This document shows positions 53,684 to 64,000 of a DNA stretch of 64,000 bases, piece after piece; within the stretch, counting starts at the first letter, position 1; the number at the start of each line of letters is the position of its first letter. The notes under the pieces were generated by a model, which saw nothing but the letters and a program-made list of their open reading frames with translations, ran no database searches and had not been told where the DNA came from. The translations under genes and the position numbers were made by a program. The DNA is from Stenotrophomonas sp. MMGLT7 (GTDB lineage Bacteria; Pseudomonadota; Gammaproteobacteria; Xanthomonadales; Xanthomonadaceae). The stretch spans positions 124,001 through 188,000 of the forward strand of contig NZ_JAJOZS010000004.1 of NCBI RefSeq assembly GCF_021168555.1. The letters are read 5' to 3'.

Positions 53684-55905
53684 CACCAGATGAAGCGCGC
53701 CGTGGCGGTCACCACGCGGCCGCTGCCGTAGTAGCACGAGGACACGCCGCCGCAGGTGGAGACATAGGTCTTGTCGGCCAGGTTGCTGGCGTTGAGCGCC
53801 AGCTGCACGGCCGTGGCGCCGAAGCGGCCGGCGTCGTAGCGGATCGCCGCGTCGAACAGGGTGTAGGACGGGATGCGGTACAGGTTGGCGCTGTCGCCAT
53901 AGCTCTCGCCGTTGTAGCGCACGCCGGCGGCCAGGCTCAGGCCCGCCAATGCACCGGCCTGGAAGGTGTAGTCGCCCCACAGCGCGGCGGTCCAGTCCGG
54001 CACCATCGCCAGCTGCCTGCCCTTGTAGCCGTTGTTGCTGCGGGTGACTTCCGAATCCATCCACGACGCCGCGCCGATCACGCTGAAGCCGTCGAACGGG
54101 GTGATGCGCGCCTCCAGTTCGACGCCGCGCACGCGGCCCTCGCCGTCCTGGACCTGGCACTGGCTGCTGCCGCTCGCACCGCAGCCATCGGCATGGTCGG
54201 GGTCGTTGGTCAGGATGTTCTGCTGGCGCAGGTCGTAGGCGGCCACGGTGAACAGGCCGTCGAAACCGGCCGGCTGGTACTTCAGGCCGGCTTCCCACTG
54301 CTTGCCGGTGATCGGGTCGAACGGCGTGCGCGCGTAGCTCATGTTGGTATCGGTGCCCGCCGGCTGGAACGACTCGGCGTAGCTGACGTAGGGGGTGAGG
54401 CCGTTGTCGGCCACGTACAGCACCCCGGCATTGCCGCTGAAGGCCTTGTTGTCGATCCGGGTCGGTACGCGCGCCCCGTACACGCCGCTGACCGCGTTGT
54501 AGGAGCGGGTCCAGGTGTCGTCCTTGGTCCAGTCGTAGCGCCCGCCCAGGGTGAGGCGCCACTTGTCCAGCGCGATCTGGTCCTGCAGGTACACGCCGGT
54601 CTGGCGGTTGACGCCGCCGGAGTAGGCGATGCTGGTGGTGACCGGGACGTAGCCGGTGTAGACCGGGTTGAAGATGTCGATGTCGAGCGGGCTGTTCATC
54701 GCGCCGCGCGCGCCGTCCCAGTCCGCCCTCTGCCAGTCCACGCCGAACAGCAGCGTGTGCTCGGCGGCGCCGGTGGCGAACCGGCCGGTCAGGCGGGTGT
54801 CCAGCGTGTCGCCGTCCGAGTCGCCGGTGCCCCAGGTGGCGCGGCGCTTCTGGGTGCGGCCGTCGGCATTGAGCCCGCCGTTGGTCACCACGGTGCGGAA
54901 CAGCGAGTCCACATGCGTGCGGCGCGCGCTCTGGCTCAGCGTCCAGTGCTCGTTGAAGCCGTGCTCGAACAGCCAGCCGGCGGTCCAGAGGGTGCGGTCG
55001 AAGGTGTTCCAGTTCGGCTCGCCGATGAAGGTGGTGTTCTTCATCCGCCCGTACGGCGTGGCCACCAGGGTGCCGGCCATCGGCAGGAACTGGTAGGTCG
55101 AGCCGCCGTCGTCCTTCTGGTACAGGCCGAGCAGGGTCAGGCGGGTGCGCTCGGCGATCTGCCAGGTGTAGCTGGGCGCCAGGAACCAATGCTTCTGCTC
55201 GGTGTGCTTGATCTGGGTGTCGCCGTCGCGGTACAGCCCGACCAGGCGGAACAGGTGGTCGTCGCCGGTGCTGCCGGCGCCGACGTCGAAGGCGGTGCCG
55301 TACTGGCCGTTGCCGTCCACGTTCAGCCGCAGCTGCTGCTCCTGGTCCGGCGTCGGCGTCTTGCTGACCTGGTTGACCATGCCGCCCGGGGCGACCTGGC
55401 CGTACATCACCGCCGACGGTCCCTTGAGCACCTCCACCCGGTCCAGGTTCCAGCTGTCGAACATGGAACGGTTCCACTGGCTGCCCTGCGGCGCGCGCAT
55501 GCCGTCCAGGGTGACGTTGTTGGACCAGCTGCCGGCGTCGAAGCCGCGGATGCGGAAGTCGTCCACGCGGTTGTCGATGCCGCTGCTCTCCAGGCTGACG
55601 CCGGCGACGTAGCGCATGGCCTCGTTGAGGTTCTGCACGCCGCGCGCATCCAGCTCCTCGCGCGCGATCACCGACAGCGACTGCGCCGTCTCGGCCACCG
55701 GGGTGTTGGTCTTGGTGGCGCCGCTGGCGCTGGTGGTGGCGCGGTAGGCGTTCACCCGCACCGCGTCGAGATCGACCGGGTCGGCATCGCCGCGCGCGGC
55801 CGACGGCGACTGCTCGGCCACGGCGGTACCGGACAGCAGCGCGCAGGACAGGAGAAGGACGAGACGGCGGCGGCGCGGCGCACGCAGGGAGCTGCAACGG
55901 GACAT
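53683..55905 (-). CDS. TonB-dependent siderophore receptor
   Basis: 740 aa from ATG 55905 with GAGGTC upstream. A signal peptide ends at TAVAE. No STN domain is present. The plug reads RVNAYRATTSASGATKTNTPVAETAQSLSV, a hallmark of TIGR01783 siderophore receptors (xxTPxxxxPQSVSV variant), then DDFRIRGFDAGSWSNNVTLDGM and VEVLKGPSAVMYGQVAPGGMVN. The barrel ends in Trp. It heads an operon with two small membrane proteins and a PepSY protein, and a Fur-box-like site lies 77 bases upstream, so iron regulation is expected. The siderophore is unknown. Confidence 0.95.
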   Translation of the reverse strand: MSRCSSLRAPRRRRLVLLLSCALLSGTAVAEQSPSAARGDADPVDLDAVRVNAYRATTSASGATKTNTPVAETAQSLSVIAREELDARGVQNLNEAMRYVAGVSLESSGIDNRVDDFRIRGFDAGSWSNNVTLDGMRAPQGSQWNRSMFDSWNLDRVEVLKGPSAVMYGQVAPGGMVNQVSKTPTPDQEQQLRLNVDGNGQYGTAFDVGAGSTGDDHLFRLVGLYRDGDTQIKHTEQKHWFLAPSYTWQIAERTRLTLLGLYQKDDGGSTYQFLPMAGTLVATPYGRMKNTTFIGEPNWNTFDRTLWTAGWLFEHGFNEHWTLSQSARRTHVDSLFRTVVTNGGLNADGRTQKRRATWGTGDSDGDTLDTRLTGRFATGAAEHTLLFGVDWQRADWDGARGAMNSPLDIDIFNPVYTGYVPVTTSIAYSGGVNRQTGVYLQDQIALDKWRLTLGGRYDWTKDDTWTRSYNAVSGVYGARVPTRIDNKAFSGNAGVLYVADNGLTPYVSYAESFQPAGTDTNMSYARTPFDPITGKQWEAGLKYQPAGFDGLFTVAAYDLRQQNILTNDPDHADGCGASGSSQCQVQDGEGRVRGVELEARITPFDGFSVIGAASWMDSEVTRSNNGYKGRQLAMVPDWTAALWGDYTFQAGALAGLSLAAGVRYNGESYGDSANLYRIPSYTLFDAAIRYDAGRFGATAVQLALNASNLADKTYVSTCGGVSSCYYGSGRVVTATARFIW

Positions 55906-55981
55906 GACGGGACCTCGGTGTATCGAAACGAAGCGCGGGAACGGGCTCGCCCACGCTGGCCGGCGCGGATTGTCCTGCAAA

Positions 55982-55996
55982 TGAGAATAGTTATCA
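55982..55996 (-). promoter_or_regulatory. Fur-box-like site before the siderophore receptor
   Basis: Minus-strand TGATAAC-T-ATTCTCA fits the 7-1-7 Fur pattern (TGATAAT/ATTATCA) with a few mismatches, flanked by TTTGC on the 3' side. It lies in the 187-bp divergent gap (55906-56092) between this operon and metF, closer to the receptor. Confidence 0.65.
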
Positions 55997-56060
55997 AACC
56001 TATCGCCAGGACGGCGGTTGCATCCGACACTTCATTTCACATCCATCGCGATAAAGAGAT

Positions 56061-56096
56061 ATGATTCGCACCCCGCCACGGCCGCCGCCGCGATGA
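56061..56096 (+). CDS. Possible 11-aa leader peptide coupled to metF
   Basis: ATG 56061 (AAGAG shortly upstream) encodes MIRTPPRPPPR and its TGA overlaps the metF ATG (ATGA). metF itself has no Shine-Dalgarno. Three consecutive prolines just before the stop are a ribosome-stalling context. Too short to be sure it is translated. Confidence 0.35.
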   Translation: MIRTPPRPPPR

Positions 56097-56917
56097 CCCA
56101 GATCAGCTTCGAGTTCTACCCGCCCAAGACCGACGAGCAGCGCGCGCAGCTGGACCGCACCGCCAGCCGGCTCGGCAAGTTCGCTCCCGAGTACGTGTCG
56201 TGCACCTTCGGCGCCGGCGGCTCCACCCTCAGCTACACCTCCGAGACGGTGCGCCACCTCAAGCAGCACCACGGCTTCGACGCCGCGCCGCACCTGTCGT
56301 GCGTGGGCGGCAGCCGCGAGGAGATCCGCGAGCTGCTCAAGCTCTACCGCGCCATCGGCTGCCGCCGCATCGTCGCCCTGCGCGGCGACCTGCCCTCGGG
56401 CATGGGCCATCCCGGCGACCTGCGCTATGCCGCCGACCTGATCGCCTTCATCCGCGCCGAGCACGGCGACGCCTTCCGCATCGAGGTCGGCGCCTACCCG
56501 GAAACCCATCCCCAGGCCAGCGACGCGCTCGCCGACCTGCGCCACTTCAAGGCCAAGGTCGATGCCGGTGCCGATGCCGCGATCACCCAGTACTTCTACA
56601 ACGCCGACGCCTATTTCCGCTTCGTCGACGACGCGCGCCGGCTCGGCGTGGACGTGCCGATCGTGCCCGGCATCATGCCGATCTCCAACTTCAGCCAGCT
56701 GCGGCGCTTCTCCGAACAGTGCGGGGCTCAGATCCCGCGCTGGATCGACAGGCGCATGCAGGCCTATGGCGACGATGCCGATTCGGTGAAGGCGTTCGGC
56801 GCCGACGTGGTCGCGCAGCTGTGCCGGCGCCTGCTCGACGGCGGTGCGCCCGGGCTGCACTTCTACACGCTCAACCTGGCCAGGCCGGCCACCGCGGTGC
56901 TGTCGCGGCTTTCCTGA
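56093..56917 (+). CDS. metF: Methylenetetrahydrofolate reductase
   Basis: 274 aa, slightly shorter than E. coli MetF. It reduces 5,10-methylene-THF to 5-methyl-THF, the methyl donor of methionine synthesis, with FAD. Signatures: MTQISFEFYPPKT, YVSCTFGAGGSTLSYT, the catalytic LRGDLPSGMG, EVGAYPETHPQA, KVDAGADAAITQYFYNADAY and GIMPISNFSQLRRFSEQCGAQIP. The start is fixed by the family N-terminus. It may be translated by coupling to an 11-codon leader. Neighbouring methionine-cycle genes in the window are metK, ahcY and the MetE-like gene. Confidence 0.96.
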   Translation: MTQISFEFYPPKTDEQRAQLDRTASRLGKFAPEYVSCTFGAGGSTLSYTSETVRHLKQHHGFDAAPHLSCVGGSREEIRELLKLYRAIGCRRIVALRGDLPSGMGHPGDLRYAADLIAFIRAEHGDAFRIEVGAYPETHPQASDALADLRHFKAKVDAGADAAITQYFYNADAYFRFVDDARRLGVDVPIVPGIMPISNFSQLRRFSEQCGAQIPRWIDRRMQAYGDDADSVKAFGADVVAQLCRRLLDGGAPGLHFYTLNLARPATAVLSRLS

Positions 56918-57136
56918 ATCGAGGAAAAATCGCGGCAGAGACCCGCGACAAATTGTCACTGCTGGAATTTCCGCAAGACCGGCTTGGTCTATCATCGCGC
57001 ACCCAAGCGCCGTACCCGGGCGCCTGATAACTCCATTCCAGGCCAGCCAGCCATCGTTCCGCCCCTGCGGCCGTCCGACCTTCAGCAAGCGCGCCTTATC
57101 GACATGCCCCGCCCGCCGGGGTTGATGAGGACAACC

Positions 57137-59425
57137 ATGCGCAATTTCCCCCGCGTTACCCCCTTGGCCGCACTGATCGGCCTGGCCCTCGCCGCACCGG
57201 CCTTTGCCGACGAGGCCGTCGACCTGCCGCGGGTGGACGTCACCGCCACCAAGCCCACGATCAAGCTCGACACCCCCGGCACCGTCACGGTGATCGACCG
57301 CGAGCGCATCGACCGCTACATGGTGCAGAACATCCGCGACCTGGTGCGCTACGAGCCCGGCGTGTCGGTGGTCGGCAGCCCCGGCCGCTTCGGCCTGGAG
57401 AGCTTCAACATCCGCGGCCTGGCCGGCAACCGCACCCGCATCGAGGTCGACGGCGTGTCGCTGCCGGCATCGTTCGCCTCCGCCGTCGCCGGCAGCAGCC
57501 TGCGCGCCGGCCGCAACCAGATCGACGTTGACAACATCAAGGACGTGGAGATCGTGCGTGGCCCGGCCTCCGCGCTGTACGCCTCCGACGCGCTCGGCGG
57601 CGTGGTCAACCTGAGGACCAAGGACCCGATCGACTACCTGCAGCCGGGCAAGACCTTCGGCGGCCAGGCCAAGGTCTCCTACGACAGCGTCGACGACAGC
57701 AAGGGCGCGGTGGCCACCGTCGCCTTCGGCGACGTGCGCGACAGCCTGCTGCTGCAGGCCAGCTACCGCGAGGGCCACGAGACCGAGAACAAGGGCGAGG
57801 TCGGCGGCACCGGCGCCACCCGCACCCGCGCCGAGCCGCAGGACTACAAGCAGACCGGCTTCCTGGCCAAGTACGTGCACAACGCCGACAGCGGCCGCCG
57901 CGACTTCGTCGGCATAGAGAGCGCACGCACCGACACCGACACCAACGGGCTGAGCAGCGTCACCGGCGCGGCCAGCTACTACCTGGCGCAGGACAGCAAC
58001 CGCCGCTTCAAGCTGAACTTCGGCCAGTCCTACCGCGAGTTGGGCAGCGCGCTGGCCGACAGCCTGGATTGGAACGGCTACTGGCAGAAGACCTCCAGCC
58101 GCACCAACACCCAGACCGATACCGCCGCCTACCGCCGCTACTACTACGTGCTGCCGTCGCAGGAAAAGACCTACGGCGGCAAGCTGGTGGCGGAGAAGCG
58201 CTTGGAGGGCGGCGGCGTCGGCCAGACCCTCAGCTACGGCCTGGAACTGTCGCGCACCACGCCCAAGGGCTATGCCGACGGCTACGGCGTGAGCAAGACC
58301 ACCGGGCTCAGCGGATCGGCCTCGCCCTACCTGCCCAGCACCTACCCGCTACATCTGTTCCCCAAGAGCGACACCGATCGCTACGCGCTGTTCGCCCAGG
58401 ACCGGATCGAGCTGGCCGACGGCCGCCTGAGCATCGTGCCCGGCGTGCGCGTGGACCGCTACGAGTACAAGCCCGGCGACGACGCGCTGTACTACTCCCA
58501 GGTCGGCAACGCCGCCGCCTCGGACTACACGGCCACCGAGGTCTCGCCCAAGCTGGGCCTGCAATGGAAGTTCAGCGACGGCCTGAGCGCCTACTTCAAC
58601 TATGCCGAGGGCTTCCGCCCGCCGCTGTACAACGAGATCGACGGCGCCTGGTCCGAGCGCTTCCCGCCGTACGCCAACATCGCCTTCATCCCCAACGCGG
58701 ACCTGAAGAAGGAGACCAGCCGCGGCGGCGAGATCGGCGTGCGCGGCAACGGCGACGCCGGCTGGTTCAACGTCGCCGGCTACTACACCTACTACGACGA
58801 CTTCATCTGGAGCGGATACCAGCTTCCCGCCGGCGACATCCCCTCGTGGGTCCTGGCGCTGGTGCCCGGCGCGTTCACCACCATGGTGTTCCAGTCGGTC
58901 AATGCCGAGCACGCCATCATCAAGGGCGTGGAAGCCAGCGGCCAGCTGCGCCTGGGCTACTTCTCCGACGCGCTCGCCGGATGGTCGGTCAACGCCAGCG
59001 CCTCGATCGCCAACGGCCGCCTGATCCAGCCGGGCGACAGCGGCTACACCCCGCTCAACACGGTGGACCCGGCCAAGGCCGTGCTCGGCATCGCCTACGA
59101 CGGCGAGCGCTGGGGCGCGGAACTGGTCGGCACCGGCGTGCGCCGCCACAGCCGGCTCGACGATTCCACCGTGTTCCGCCCGCCGGGCTACGGCAAGATC
59201 GACCTGTTCGCCCACTACCGCCCCACCCGCAACCTGGAACTCAACGTCGGCCTGAACAACCTGACCGACCGCACGTACTGGGAATGGGGCAGCCTGCAGA
59301 GCAGCCTGCTCGGCACCAAGCCGGGCAGCACCGCCCCGGACACGGTGTCGTCCAGCAGCGGCGTCCTGGACATGTACACCATGCCCGGCCGCAGCATCAG
59401 CGCCTCGCTGCGCTACACCTTCTGA
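57137..59425 (+). CDS. TonB-dependent heme/hemoprotein receptor
   Basis: 762 aa from ATG 57137 with GAGGACAACC upstream (ATG 57125 is an alternative). A signal peptide ends PAFA. TonB box DLPRVDVTATK, then a plug with NIRDLVRYEPGVSVV, FNIRGLAGNRTRIEVDGVSLP and VEIVRGPASALYASDALGGVVNLRTKDP, as in the hemoglobin/transferrin/heme receptor group (TIGR01785/01786). FRPP and NPDL-like (FIPNADLKKETS) heme-receptor blocks are visible. The barrel ends in Phe. It is followed directly by a heme oxygenase gene, which makes heme as substrate very likely. Confidence 0.93.
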   Translation: MRNFPRVTPLAALIGLALAAPAFADEAVDLPRVDVTATKPTIKLDTPGTVTVIDRERIDRYMVQNIRDLVRYEPGVSVVGSPGRFGLESFNIRGLAGNRTRIEVDGVSLPASFASAVAGSSLRAGRNQIDVDNIKDVEIVRGPASALYASDALGGVVNLRTKDPIDYLQPGKTFGGQAKVSYDSVDDSKGAVATVAFGDVRDSLLLQASYREGHETENKGEVGGTGATRTRAEPQDYKQTGFLAKYVHNADSGRRDFVGIESARTDTDTNGLSSVTGAASYYLAQDSNRRFKLNFGQSYRELGSALADSLDWNGYWQKTSSRTNTQTDTAAYRRYYYVLPSQEKTYGGKLVAEKRLEGGGVGQTLSYGLELSRTTPKGYADGYGVSKTTGLSGSASPYLPSTYPLHLFPKSDTDRYALFAQDRIELADGRLSIVPGVRVDRYEYKPGDDALYYSQVGNAAASDYTATEVSPKLGLQWKFSDGLSAYFNYAEGFRPPLYNEIDGAWSERFPPYANIAFIPNADLKKETSRGGEIGVRGNGDAGWFNVAGYYTYYDDFIWSGYQLPAGDIPSWVLALVPGAFTTMVFQSVNAEHAIIKGVEASGQLRLGYFSDALAGWSVNASASIANGRLIQPGDSGYTPLNTVDPAKAVLGIAYDGERWGAELVGTGVRRHSRLDDSTVFRPPGYGKIDLFAHYRPTRNLELNVGLNNLTDRTYWEWGSLQSSLLGTKPGSTAPDTVSSSSGVLDMYTMPGRSISASLRYTF

Positions 59426-59444
59426 GCAGGACGCCAAGCAAGCC

Positions 59445-59484
59445 GGCCAGGACCGGCCCGGGACTCCCCGGGCCGGTCCTGGCC
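59445..59484 (+). terminator. Perfect 18-bp intergenic hairpin between heme receptor and heme oxygenase
   Basis: ggccaggaccggcccggg/cccgggccggtcctggcc with a 4-base loop, 19 bases after the receptor stop. There is no T run, so it may reduce read-through or protect the receptor mRNA 3' end rather than terminate fully. Confidence 0.6.
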
Positions 59485-59505
59485 GATCCCCGGAGACTCG
59501 CCCCC

Positions 59506-60099
59506 ATGTCCACCGATGTCCTTTCCTCGCCCTCGCTGTCCCTGCGCCTGAAGCAGGAGACCGAACCGCAGCACCTGCGCATGCACGCACTGATGGAACG
59601 CGCGCAGCCGTTCTCCAGCCGCGAACGCTATGCCGGCTTCGTCGCCGTGCAGTACCTGTTCCAGCGCGACGTCGAGCACCTGTTCGACGACCCGCAGGTG
59701 CGCGCCGCGGTCGACGACCTCGACGCCCGCGGCCGCCTGGCCGCCGCACTGGCCGACCTGCAGGATCTCGGCGCGCCCGTGCCCGAGGAGGCAGCGCTGG
59801 CTACCGCCGGGATCGCCATGCCGGCGGCACTGGGCTGGCTCTACGTCTCCGAGGGCTCCACCCTCGGCGCCGCCTTCCTGTTCAAGGAAGCCCGCGACCG
59901 GCTCGGCCTGTCGAGCGGGTTCGGCGCGCGCAACCTGGCCGCCTACCCCGAGGGCCGCGCCCGGGTGTGGCGGCGCTTCGTCGAGTCGCTGGACAGCGAG
60001 CGCGTCGCCGCCGGGCAGCACGATGCCGTCATCGCCGGCGCCAATGCCGCCTACGACCGCTTCGGCACGCTGCTGCAGGCGACCTTCGCCCTGGCCTGA
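59506..60099 (+). CDS. Heme oxygenase (HemO/PigA/BphO type)
   Basis: 197 aa, normal for bacterial heme oxygenases. It opens heme to biliverdin, releasing iron in the cytoplasm. The N-terminal helix has LKQETEPQHLRMHALMERAQPF, with the proximal His about residue 23. The distal helix is GWLYVSEGSTLGAAFLF with the flexible Gly pair. BphO homologues beside phytochromes also supply chromophore, but here the gene follows a heme receptor, so iron recovery is the likely role. The gap of 80 bp holds a perfect 18-bp hairpin. Confidence 0.93.
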   Translation: MSTDVLSSPSLSLRLKQETEPQHLRMHALMERAQPFSSRERYAGFVAVQYLFQRDVEHLFDDPQVRAAVDDLDARGRLAAALADLQDLGAPVPEEAALATAGIAMPAALGWLYVSEGSTLGAAFLFKEARDRLGLSSGFGARNLAAYPEGRARVWRRFVESLDSERVAAGQHDAVIAGANAAYDRFGTLLQATFALA

Positions 60100-60190
60100 C
60101 CCGCCTCCGGCCTCGACAGCCCACGCCGACGCAGCCCCCAATCAGCGGCGGCGCCGGGCGTGCGCGGTGCGATCGCGGCTCCCTCTACCG

Positions 60191-61114
60191 TCAGCCTGCC
60201 GGCTGGATCGTGGCCACGCCCTGCGCGCCATGGCGCCGCGCCTCGGCGACCGCGTCCACGTCGAGGCCGCTGGCGTACAGCGGCAGCGCCACCTGCTCGC
60301 GCAGCCGCTCGAAACCGCGCCAGCCGAGCGCGTCCGGCGCCGCCGGCCCGGCCTGCACCGGCCCGACCACGGCGAAGTCGCAGCCCAGCGCCTGCGCCGC
60401 GCGCAACTGCCCGGCGTCCTCGCACGAGGCGGCCAGCAGGCCCGGCACTGGCCGCGCATCGAGCCCGCGAAGCTGGGCCGGTTCCAGGTGCAGGCCGATG
60501 CCCAGTTCGGCGGCCAGCCCGGCATCGCCGCCCAGCAGCCAGCGCACCTTGCGCCGCGCGAACCGCCGCAGCGTGCTGCGCAGCAGCGCCGGCCACGCCG
60601 CATCGCGGCCGGGCGCACGCAACTGCACCAGCGACACCCCGTCCTCGATGGCCTGCTCCAGGCCGCCGAGCCAGGCCTGCTCGCCATCCGGCGCGGACGT
60701 CACCAGGTAGCGATCGGGATCGCGCAGCAGCGCCACCACCGGCTGGTCGGCCGGCGGCATCGAGTAGCGCGGCAGCCGCTCGGGCAGCACCCAGGTCAGC
60801 GGCTGGCCTTCGCGCCCGCGCGCATGGCCGCTCCATGCAGACACGCGCCGCACCTCCAGCCGCAGCCGCTTGTCCGGATACTGCTGCGGCACCTCCATCA
60901 GCAGCGGGCCGACCTCTGCCTCGATGCCCAGTTCCTCGCGCAGCTCCCGCACCAGCGCCTGCTCGGAGGTCTCGCCCGGCTCCAGCTTGCCGCCGGGAAA
61001 CTCCCACAGCCCGGCGAGATCGCTTTTCCCGGTCCTGCGCGTGAGCAGGATGCGGCCACGCCTGTCGGCGATCACAGCGGCGACGACGTGGATGGAACGC
61101 AAGGACTCTGGCAT
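60191..61114 (-). CDS. Nudix hydrolase (MutT-like) fused to thiamine-phosphate synthase-like domain
   Basis: 307 aa. The first half (about 8-135) is a Nudix hydrolase with the full box: GGKLEPGE-TSEQALVRELREELGIE (GX5EX7REUXEEXGU). The second half (about 145-305) is a ThiE/TenI-like TIM barrel: LEQAIEDGVSLVQLRAPG, HLEPAQL, CDFAVVGPVQ and LPLYASGLDVDAVAEARRHGAQGVATI. This fusion is known in Pseudomonas (PA4400) and Xanthomonas. Its MutT half cleans oxidised dGTP; the ThiE-like half lacks a proven substrate. ATG 61114 was chosen over an upstream TTG. Confidence 0.93.
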   Translation of the reverse strand: MPESLRSIHVVAAVIADRRGRILLTRRTGKSDLAGLWEFPGGKLEPGETSEQALVRELREELGIEAEVGPLLMEVPQQYPDKRLRLEVRRVSAWSGHARGREGQPLTWVLPERLPRYSMPPADQPVVALLRDPDRYLVTSAPDGEQAWLGGLEQAIEDGVSLVQLRAPGRDAAWPALLRSTLRRFARRKVRWLLGGDAGLAAELGIGLHLEPAQLRGLDARPVPGLLAASCEDAGQLRAAQALGCDFAVVGPVQAGPAAPDALGWRGFERLREQVALPLYASGLDVDAVAEARRHGAQGVATIQPAG

Positions 61115-61176
61115 GGGGCCAAGCTTAGCCGACAACCAGGATCCTGCATCGCCCCGGCGACCGATCCTCCCCTCAT

Positions 61177-61241
61177 GTAGAGCCGAGCCTGCTCGGCTGA
61201 AGCCTTCCCGGTAACGCCCAGCCGAGCAAGCCCGGCTCTAC
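61177..61241. repeat. REP doublet, family B (GTAG type)
   Basis: gtagagccgagcctgctcggct, a linker with cccggtaacgcc, and agccgagcaagcccggctctac. Almost perfect inverted pair, sister of the copy at 37815-37880. It lies between the Nudix-ThiE gene and secA. Confidence 0.83.
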
Positions 61242-61280
61242 GGCGCGACGCCGCAGCAGGAACCATTCCGAAGAGGAAGC

Positions 61281-61477
61281 CCCCTTGGCAAGGAGGCGCG
61301 GCGCAGCCGCGGGGATCGGAAGCAACGAGCCGGGGCCCGGACTTCGCAACGCGAAGTTTGGGGCGCAGCGGGCGAAGCCTGGTGTGCGCCCTCCCCGTTG
61401 GATAGGAGGGCGCGGCGACGGCCACGGGAATCGGAAGCAAAGTCCGTGAGCCCGGAATCCGCTACGCGGATTCCGGG
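61281..61477. repeat. Two degenerate copies of an intergenic repeat, family D
   Basis: Copies at 61281-61362 and 61393-61477 share ttgg-a-aggagg-gcggcg, cggg-atcggaagcaa and a closing palindrome (cccggacttcgcaacgcgaagtttggg and cccggaatccgctacgcggattccggg). About 112 bp apart. No gene is recognised between 61115 and 61518. Confidence 0.65.
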
Positions 61478-61518
61478 TGTGCAGCCGGCTGCGCGGGCTG
61501 CACCACGGTCAACTCAGC

Positions 61519-64000
<2,482 letters not shown>

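Overview
The window is high-GC chromosomal DNA from a gammaproteobacterium. It most resembles the Xanthomonadaceae (Xanthomonas, Lysobacter, Pseudoxanthomonas or Stenotrophomonas). The reasons are five TonB-dependent receptors in 64 kb (one of the Xanthomonas/Caulobacter type), FecI/FecR regulation, a Nudix-ThiE fusion, and dispersed repeats built from hairpins that begin with GTAG. I cannot name genus or species from the sequence alone.

Layout. 1-8573 (all minus): a TonB energising and surface-signalling cluster, exbB-exbD-tonB-fecI-like sigma-fecR-STN-type receptor-M16 protease (cut by the window start), then a YdjM-family membrane protein. 8633-12178: a second receptor with an exo/endonuclease/phosphatase-fold lipoprotein. 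12824-17804: an efflux operon tolC-hlyD-three tandem tiny ORFs-two ABC-2 permeases, with no ATPase gene. 17923-20459: an LpxH-like phosphoesterase coupled to a PlsC-GNAT acyltransferase. 20653-21864: metK. 22242-22951: a VapBC-like toxin-antitoxin pair. 23199-27333: a third receptor with a histidine acid phosphatase. 27880-30289: panE, a hotdog thioesterase and an aldo/keto reductase. 30350-31106: a tandem array of intergenic repeats. 31163-34742: a TetR-Lnb/DUF4105-lipoprotein hydrolase operon. 34798-37512: ppc. 37967-40450: an S9 peptidase. 40696-42283: an SAH riboswitch and ahcY. 42543-44700: queH and a MetE-like methyltransferase under a cobalamin riboswitch. 44979-51017: assorted small-metabolism and membrane genes (DJ-1/PfpI, grxB, two membrane proteins, an MFS exporter, DUF3228, an M14-type carboxypeptidase). 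51503-55905: a siderophore receptor operon with two small membrane proteins and a PepSY protein, with a Fur-box-like site in front. 56093-56917: metF. 57137-60099: a heme-type receptor and a heme oxygenase. 60191-61114: Nudix-ThiE. 61519-64000: most of secA.

How the genes work together. Two themes dominate. The first is TonB-dependent nutrient capture: receptors are paired with a processing enzyme (M16 protease, EEP phosphohydrolase, acid phosphatase, PepSY reductase-like protein, heme oxygenase), and one locus carries its own ExbBD-TonB motor and ECF sigma/anti-sigma pair. The second is the methionine/SAM cycle: metK, ahcY, a MetE-like enzyme and metF lie within 36 kb, with two metabolite-sensing riboswitches.

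The most unusual observations are (a) three tandem 71-bp units between hlyD and the first permease, each a complete coupled mini-ORF carrying its own ribosome-binding site for the next; (b) an identical TTGTCA-N17-CATTAC promoter-like element in front of both exbB and the STN receptor; and (c) several near-perfect long hairpins at gene junctions (thioesterase start, receptor-heme oxygenase junction, secA stop).
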